Assembly: GCA_958296025.1 (NCBI GenBank)
Contig: OY282430.1
Location: 62,001-126,000 of the forward strand
Direction of reading: 5' to 3'
Source of the DNA: an uncultured Pseudomonadales bacterium
GTDB lineage: Bacteria > Pseudomonadota > Gammaproteobacteria > Pseudomonadales > Azotimanducaceae
Length of the DNA: 64,000 nt
Positions 59,243-64,000 of the stretch are shown here, in pieces; positions within the stretch are counted from its first letter, which is position 1; each line of letters opens with the position of its first letter. The notes under the pieces are model-generated. The model was given only the letters and a program-made list of their open reading frames with translations. It ran no database searches and had not been told where the DNA came from. The position numbers and the translations under genes are program-made.

Positions 59243-59599
59243 AAACCATGCCTCCCGAGCCCGGATATTGCGCCAAGGGCCACGACCGATAACCCTGAAC
59301 AAACTAGCGCCGCCGCCCGCCGAATGGCCGTCAGCGACGGAATCGATCCCCATGCCTGCAAGGGCTTCCTCCTGACGCAAGCGGTGGACACCAAGCGCCC
59401 CGTAACCGCGAGGCTCCCTAACCAACTCAACCTGACGGCGCTGGCCCGCCATTTGGGGATTTGGGGAAATCCAACCGCCAAGCAGTTAGCGGCAAAACAG
59501 GCACAACAAACTCCACGCTTAGGACAGCCGGCCTTGCTGTAGCATTATGGGACCTGCCTATGGGCACTTTATGGCAAGAGATGGTGCAAAGCTAAGCGA
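59243..59599. other. Intergenic region between CoA ligase and amidase
   Basis: This ~357-base stretch contains the 20-base motif at 59258 but no other clear feature. A 72-codon frame at 59324-59542 exists but shows no family resemblance or ribosome site, and I do not call it. The last ~60 bases are AT-richer and may hold the amidase promoter. Confidence 0.4.
59258..59277. promoter_or_regulatory. Shared 20-bp intergenic motif, site 3
   Basis: AGCCCGGATATTGCGCCAAG matches site 1 (56045) at 19 of 20 positions. It follows the CoA-ligase stop by 16 bases. Confidence 0.35.
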
Positions 59600-61087
59600 T
59601 TGGGATATCGACCTTTCGCCGCTGAAAGCATAGCAAACGTCGTGGTTGACCAAGCATGGCTGTGCGCTGCGGACGCGCAGCAGTTGAGCGGAGCGTTTGC
59701 GGAGGGGGCTGTTCTGCCCACGGATGTGTTGACGGCCTGCTTGGCGCGGGTTGAGCAGCGCGACGCCCAGCTTGGCGTCTGCAACCATCGTCTGGAATTG
59801 CCCCAATTGCTTGAGGTGGCCCAAGCCGCTGCCGAACGCTGGCGCGATGGGGTGCCTTTTTCTCCTTTGGACGGCATTCCCTTTGGGGTGAAGGCCAACA
59901 TCGCCGTGCGTGGTCAGCCTTGGCATGGGGGCATCCGGGCATTTCGGGAACGCCTTGCCGCGGAGGACGCGGCCTGCGTTGCCCGGCTGCGGGCCGCCGG
60001 CATGATTCCAGTGGCCCTATTCAACATGCATGAAGGGGCGCTGGGAGTAACCTCCGCCAATCCAGCTTTCCAGACCACCCGCAATCCGCACAACCCCGCG
60101 CACATTCCTGGCGGCTCCTCCGGCGGCAGCGCCGTGGCGGTGGCGGCCGGCATGGTGCCCATCGCCTTGGGGACCGACAGTCTGGGTTCCGTGCGCCTGC
60201 CGTCCGCCCTTTGCGGCGTGGTGGGCTTCAAGCCCGCCCAAGGCGAAGTTCCATTGGATGGGGTCATGCCCCTATCCCCCCAGTTGGACCATGTGGGCGT
60301 TCATGCCCGCAGTGTGGCCGATTTGGCGCAAGTCACCGCACTTCTGGTTTCCGGCCCGTCGAGTCAATCCCCTCAGTTCCGCGTGGCGGAAGCCGGTTCC
60401 GTTGGTCGCTTACAGGGGCGCGGCGAACCGTTGCGTGACCTGAGGGGAACCCAGCCGCCCGCACGAAGCCGTCCAGCGCGGATGGGTTGGCTGCTTGGCC
60501 CTCAGCTGCCCATAGACGAATCCGTCAGCCAAGCCTTCTTCCGGTTGCTGCAACAACAGGGTGTTAGCGATGTCCTGGACTGGTCCGACCTGGACCTATC
60601 TACCCTGCGCCGGGCCGGACTGCTCATTTGCGAGCGGGATGCGGCATATCACTTTGCGGCCGCGCTGCGCGATCACCCAAACGGCTTTAGCGAGACCTTG
60701 CGGCAAATGCTCGCTTGGGCTGCAAAGCAGCCGGACGAAAAAGTTTTGCGGGCCGAATCCCGGCTGGCCCAAGCAAGGCGAAGGCTGTGCGAAGATTTGG
60801 CGGATGCCTTGCTGCTCAGCCCAACCACGCCCCATGTCGCGCCACCATGCGGCGGTGCTACGCCAACCACCCTCGCCGATCTAACCGCGCCGGCGGCCAT
60901 CGCCGGACTGCCGGCTATCTCCCTGCCCATGGGCATGGGGATCAAGAATTTGCCCATGGGTCTGCAAATCACCGGCACCAACAGCAGAGAGGTGTTGGAG
61001 GCCGCTCGACACCACTTCCCTGGCGTAGCCGCGATTGCTGGTGTGCCCGGTGACCTCGGGCCACTTCCGCGTTCCCAATCCGGGTAG
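59600..61087 (+). CDS. Amidase signature (AS) family amidase
   Basis: The 495-residue protein carries the Ser-cisSer-Lys triad: Lys98 (GIPFGVKANI), cis-Ser at 173/174 (IPGGSSGGSAVAVAAG) and nucleophile Ser197 (GTDSLGSVRLPSALCG). The order and spacing are those of AS amidases. It hydrolyses an amide to acid and ammonia; the substrate is unknown, and Atz/allophanate-type or indoleacetamide-type roles are possible. Starts at TTG 59600 or GTG 59642 are both plausible. The TAG stop is the triplet flanking the MITE 3 end, so the last codons may have been set by that insertion, although the length is normal. Confidence 0.9.
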   Translation: MGYRPFAAESIANVVVDQAWLCAADAQQLSGAFAEGAVLPTDVLTACLARVEQRDAQLGVCNHRLELPQLLEVAQAAAERWRDGVPFSPLDGIPFGVKANIAVRGQPWHGGIRAFRERLAAEDAACVARLRAAGMIPVALFNMHEGALGVTSANPAFQTTRNPHNPAHIPGGSSGGSAVAVAAGMVPIALGTDSLGSVRLPSALCGVVGFKPAQGEVPLDGVMPLSPQLDHVGVHARSVADLAQVTALLVSGPSSQSPQFRVAEAGSVGRLQGRGEPLRDLRGTQPPARSRPARMGWLLGPQLPIDESVSQAFFRLLQQQGVSDVLDWSDLDLSTLRRAGLLICERDAAYHFAAALRDHPNGFSETLRQMLAWAAKQPDEKVLRAESRLAQARRRLCEDLADALLLSPTTPHVAPPCGGATPTTLADLTAPAAIAGLPAISLPMGMGIKNLPMGLQITGTNSREVLEAARHHFPGVAAIAGVPGDLGPLPRSQSG

Positions 61088-61447
61088 TGTCCTGTCGCGT
61101 AAATGAGGGACTTGCGCTGTTGATTTTCAGCGCCAAAAGCGGTCAAAAACACTCGTTTTTGACCGTGAACTCCCACTTATCGGGCTGTTATGGGCGTAAT
61201 GCGTCAGACGATTCCCACATTTCGGCCGAAATTCGGGTCAATTGAGTGGGTCGGGAACACAGGGAAAACACGGGGATTCAGCTGATGAGTGCCCTGAAAC
61301 CCGCATTCCACCGCCGAAAAGTGGGTTAAAAAATAATTTGGGGCACTCTGAAAGCCTTATGTGGTGCGGCTTTCAGCACAGCGCAAGTCCCTCGTAAATA
61401 AGTGCGCTTTGGATGCGAGGGATTTTCGGCTCCTGGCAAGGCGCGGC
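61088..61447. mobile_element. MITE-like element 3, split by a nested insertion
   Basis: The left end TGTCCTGTCGCGTAAAT is identical to the outer end of element 1's right arm. After the nested element (61105-61393) the same MITE resumes with GTAAATAAGTGCGCTTTGG and runs to about 61447 (CTCCTGGCAAGGCGCGGC). The far terminus is missing; sequence then passes into the SDR gene's 3' flank. Confidence 0.8.
61105..61393. mobile_element. Nested 289-bp inverted-repeat element with 6-bp target duplication
   Basis: The ends GAGGGACTTGCGCTGT and ACAGCGCAAGTCCCTC are perfect 16-base inverted repeats. GTAAAT stands on both sides (61099-61104 and 61394-61399), as expected for a 6-bp target duplication. Inside is a perfect 11-bp hairpin, CGGTCAAAAAC with loop ACTC (61140-61165). 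There is no ORF, so it is a non-autonomous element. Related end sequences occur near 6968, 20775, 26010 and 49636. Confidence 0.85.
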
Positions 61448-61455
61448 AAACCGCT

Positions 61456-62241
61456 CTATAGCAAGGACCCCGGCATTCCCGGCAGGTATTGGCCAGCGAT
61501 CATGCCGCCATCTATCACCAGTTCGGTGCCATTGCAGTAGGCAGCGGCGTCGGAGGCTAGGTAGAGGACGCCCTTGGCAACCTCATCTGGACGGCAGCCG
61601 CGCTGCAAGGGAATGAAATAGTAGTTTTTGTCGATCACGTCCTGAGACTGGCCAAAGGGGTTGGTCATCGGCGTGTTCACGCCGCCTGGATGCACGCTGT
61701 TCACCCGGATGCCGTGGGGGCCGAGCTCCAAGGCGGCGCTGCGGGTCAGGCCGCGCACGGCAAACTTGCTGGCGCCGTAGGCGCCGGTGGCGTTGTTCGG
61801 CACCACTCCGGAAACCGACGAGGTGTTGATGATGACGCCGCCGCCGCGTTTCTTCATGTGCGGCGCCACCGTGTGAATGCCCAGGAATACGCCGTTGACG
61901 TTGACGTCCAGCAGCCGTCGAAAATCCTCCGGCGGCGTGTCCTCCAGCAGGTTGAACACCAAGATGCCGGCGTTGTTGATGAGGATGTCCAGGCCGCCAT
62001 GCGCCTCCACGGTGGCGGCGGCCAGCTCGCGCCAGCCCTGTTCATCGGTCACGTCCAGCACTGCGGCGGATACCCGGCTGTGGGCTTCGGCCAGTTCGTT
62101 GAGCTCCTCCTGCAAGACGTCAGCAGCCACCACATGGCCGATTTCCGCCTCCAGGAAGGTCTCCACAATCGCCTTGCCGATGCCCCGAGCGGCGCCCGTG
62201 ACGATGGCGATGCGGTCAGTCAGCAGGAAGGGATTGGACAT
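61456..62241 (-). CDS. Short-chain dehydrogenase/reductase (SDR)
   Basis: The 261-residue classical SDR has TGAARGIG (15-22) for cofactor binding, NNAG (89-92), Ser141/Ser142, Tyr155 and Lys159 (YGASK) as catalytic residues, and HPGGVNTPM after the substrate loop. Asp41 after strand 2 (VVAAD) favours NAD(H). Length and motifs match the 3-oxoacyl/3-alpha-hydroxysteroid type. It lies downstream of the KstD-like gene on the same strand, about 150 bases away, so a shared steroid or cyclic-ketone pathway is plausible. The substrate is not determined by sequence. Confidence 0.92.
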   Translation of the reverse strand: MSNPFLLTDRIAIVTGAARGIGKAIVETFLEAEIGHVVAADVLQEELNELAEAHSRVSAAVLDVTDEQGWRELAAATVEAHGGLDILINNAGILVFNLLEDTPPEDFRRLLDVNVNGVFLGIHTVAPHMKKRGGGVIINTSSVSGVVPNNATGAYGASKFAVRGLTRSAALELGPHGIRVNSVHPGGVNTPMTNPFGQSQDVIDKNYYFIPLQRGCRPDEVAKGVLYLASDAAAYCNGTELVIDGGMIAGQYLPGMPGSLL

Positions 62242-62393
62242 GACAGTGCTCCAATATCAGCCGAGACGCCAAAATGCGGCGCTGCGACCAACCAGCAGGC
62301 AGGAAGCGGAAATGACGTTAGTGCCGCAAAGCATGACGGTCAGCTGATAGGGTGACGAACAACGCCCGGGAAGTATAAGGCCATCGGTCCGCA

Positions 62394-64000
62394 TCAGGAG
62401 GCGGGCATCTGCGCCGCATGTTGGGCGGCGAGGTAGCCGAAGGTCATGGCCGGCCCCAAGGTGGCGCCGGCCCCTGGATAGGAGCGGCCCATCACCGAGG
62501 CGCTGGTGTTGCCGATGGCGTACAGGCCGGCGATGGGCTGGCCGCTTTCGTCCAAGGCGCGGCCATGCTCGTCGGTGACCAAGCCGCCCTTGGTGCCTAT
62601 GTCCCCAGGAAAGATCTTCAGGGCGTAGAAAGGCGCCTCGCGCAGGGGCTTGAGGCAGGGGTTGGGGCTGTTGCGCGGGTCTCCGTAGTAGCGGTCGTAG
62701 CCGTTGACGCCCCGGTCGAAGTCCGGGTCTTCGCCCTTGTCCGCGTATTCGTTGAAACGGGCAAAGGTGGCCTCCAGCACCTCCGGGGCCACCTCGATGG
62801 CGGCGGCGAGTTCAGACACAGTGGCGCCCTTGCGCAGCACCTCCTTGAAGCTGGCCTTGACCCGCCCGTCCCAGGATGGCGGCCCTGGCAGCATGGGGCC
62901 GACCGCGTACTTGCCCCGGTACTCCGCATCGAAGATGAACCAGGAAGGCGCGGTGGGGCATTCCGGGGAGTCGAGGCGCATCATCTCCCCGCCGGCCACA
63001 TGGTAGGAGGCGGACTCGTTCATGTACCGCCGGCCCCGCTGATTGACGATCATGCAGCCGGGCAAGGCCCGTTCCACGAACATGGGCCGGGCCCGCTCTT
63101 CGTCGCTGAGGCGGAAGGCCGGCGCCCACCAAGCGGCGTCCATCAAATCCAACGCCGCCCCGGCCCGTTGGGCAGCTAGGATGGCATCCCCGGTGTTGTT
63201 GCGCTGGGAGCCGGACCAATCGGCCGAGGAGGCCGTTGCAAAGTGGGCGTTGCGCATCTCGTTGTTGCGCTCGAAGCCGCCGGCGGCGAGAATCACGCCG
63301 CGCCGGGCGCGGATGTTGCGTTGTTCGCCATTGGCGTCCACGGCAGCGCCGACCACCCGCCCCCCTTCCAGAATGAGGTCCTTGCAGGCCACGCCCAAAA
63401 GCACCGGCACGTTGCGTTGGTTGAGCCCCCGGCGCAACTGGCCGAGCAGGGTGTTGCCGCCGGTCAAGCGGCGGTCCTTGGCGGTGCGCAAGCGCTGCGG
63501 CAAATCGAGCCAATAGCAGAGCATCACCTTGAGTACGCTGCGCCACCAGCCCGGCCCCCGGGTGATGATGGGCCGCGCCTCGGCGATGGTCCAATTGACC
63601 CGCCCGAAGGCTTGGCCGGCTTGGTGCATGGGCTGCAAGCTGTCATAGTCCGGGCCCAGCTGGCCGGCGGTGATGGGCAGCGTCTCATGGGAGCGGTTCT
63701 GCTTGGCGCCGGGCAGATCCATGTGGTAGTCCGCGTAGTTGACGCAACGGAACTGCGGCCCGCCGTTGCGCTCCAAAAAGTCCAGCATCCGGCTGGCGTT
63801 GTCGATATAGGCGTGGATCTTGCTGTCCGGCGTCTCGTCCCCGACTAGGGCCTTGACGTAGGCGAAGGCTTCCTTGGCAGTGTCTTCCATGCCCGCCTCG
63901 CGCATGTGCCGGCTGCAAGGTATCCATAAGGTGCCGCCGGAGGTGGCGGAGGTGCCGCCCCATAGGTGGCCTTTCTCGACCACGAGAACATCAAGGCCGA
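62394..64000 (-). CDS. KstD-like FAD-dependent dehydrogenase, N-terminus beyond the window
   Basis: About 535 residues are visible and the gene continues past the right edge. The preserved part starts GLDVLVVEKGHLWGGTSATSGGTLWIP, the second half of the FAD Rossmann motif with the 'GGTSA.SGG.lW.P' string of 3-ketosteroid delta-1-dehydrogenases and related fumarate-reductase-like flavoproteins. Later motifs are RARRGVILAAGGFERN, DIGTKGGLVTDEHGRAL and LYAIGNTSASVMGRSYPGAGATLGPAMTFGYLAA, typical for the group. It removes hydrogen alpha,beta to a ketone and passes electrons to an acceptor. With the SDR downstream it suggests degradation of steroid-like or cyclic ketones. The steroid role is family-based inference. 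Confidence 0.88.
   Translation of the reverse strand, partial: GLDVLVVEKGHLWGGTSATSGGTLWIPCSRHMREAGMEDTAKEAFAYVKALVGDETPDSKIHAYIDNASRMLDFLERNGGPQFRCVNYADYHMDLPGAKQNRSHETLPITAGQLGPDYDSLQPMHQAGQAFGRVNWTIAEARPIITRGPGWWRSVLKVMLCYWLDLPQRLRTAKDRRLTGGNTLLGQLRRGLNQRNVPVLLGVACKDLILEGGRVVGAAVDANGEQRNIRARRGVILAAGGFERNNEMRNAHFATASSADWSGSQRNNTGDAILAAQRAGAALDLMDAAWWAPAFRLSDEERARPMFVERALPGCMIVNQRGRRYMNESASYHVAGGEMMRLDSPECPTAPSWFIFDAEYRGKYAVGPMLPGPPSWDGRVKASFKEVLRKGATVSELAAAIEVAPEVLEATFARFNEYADKGEDPDFDRGVNGYDRYYGDPRNSPNPCLKPLREAPFYALKIFPGDIGTKGGLVTDEHGRALDESGQPIAGLYAIGNTSASVMGRSYPGAGATLGPAMTFGYLAAQHAAQMPAS

Noticed and set aside
59324-59542. 72-codon plus-strand frame between the CoA ligase and amidase genes.
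   Set aside because: No ribosome binding site, no family resemblance and irregular composition; left as intergenic.

Overview
The window is a GC-rich, Gram-negative-type chromosome segment, most likely from an uncultured Pseudomonadota. The grounds are Shine-Dalgarno-led genes, Sec signal peptides, and catabolic families (family III CoA-transferase, MmgE/PrpD, amidase, KstD-like flavoprotein, DUF3604) common in marine and host-associated proteobacteria. This placement is inference; there is no rRNA or other marker gene, and I saw no tRNA, CRISPR array or replication origin.

Region 1 (1-4440) holds a partial DUF3604 gene, a glutathione S-transferase, an MFS transporter preceded by a tiny coupled ORF, and a P-loop ATPase. 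Region 2 (4.6-28.9 kb) is the most unusual part. Five nearly identical, same-strand genes encode secreted ~760-residue proteins with four beta-rich modules followed by a divergent subtilase-like domain. The four gaps between them carry unrelated accessory cargo. Gap 1 has a RiPP-type operon (precursor, radical SAM, Fe/2OG oxygenase, HExxH enzyme) and a Septu-like ATPase/HNH pair. Gap 2 has a damaged DUF4065-like pair. Gap 3 has an AbiEii-type nucleotidyltransferase with an unknown partner. Gap 4 has a RES/Xre toxin-antitoxin operon. Cargo edges are littered with short repeats, a duplicated flank and transposase fragments, as expected if the long homologous genes serve as recombination platforms for defence-type cassettes.

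Region 3 (29-43.4 kb) mixes small-molecule metabolism (membrane protein, double nitrilase-fold protein, acyl-CoA dehydrogenase family, isochorismatase-type hydrolase, FAD monooxygenase, MATE exporter, LeuC/LeuD-type dehydratase, VOC protein) with the ruins of a type I restriction locus that still encloses an ImmA/IrrE-DUF4411 toxin-antitoxin pair. Region 4 (43.4-53.7 kb) is accessory again: a minus-strand operon of a TrlF-type PHP+SMC-like ATPase, an AlbA_2/HATPase protein, a methyltransferase and a coiled-coil protein, then transposase debris, a Fic protein and a VapBC pair.

Region 5 (53.7-64 kb) looks catabolic: polysaccharide-deacetylase-fold protein, CoA-transferase, MmgE/PrpD, PaaK-like CoA ligase, amidase, SDR and a KstD-like flavoprotein running off the right edge. 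Three related MITE-like elements (43.4, 57.5 and 61.1 kb) share TGTCCTGTC ends beside a TAG, and the third is split by a second small inverted-repeat element with a 6-bp target duplication.
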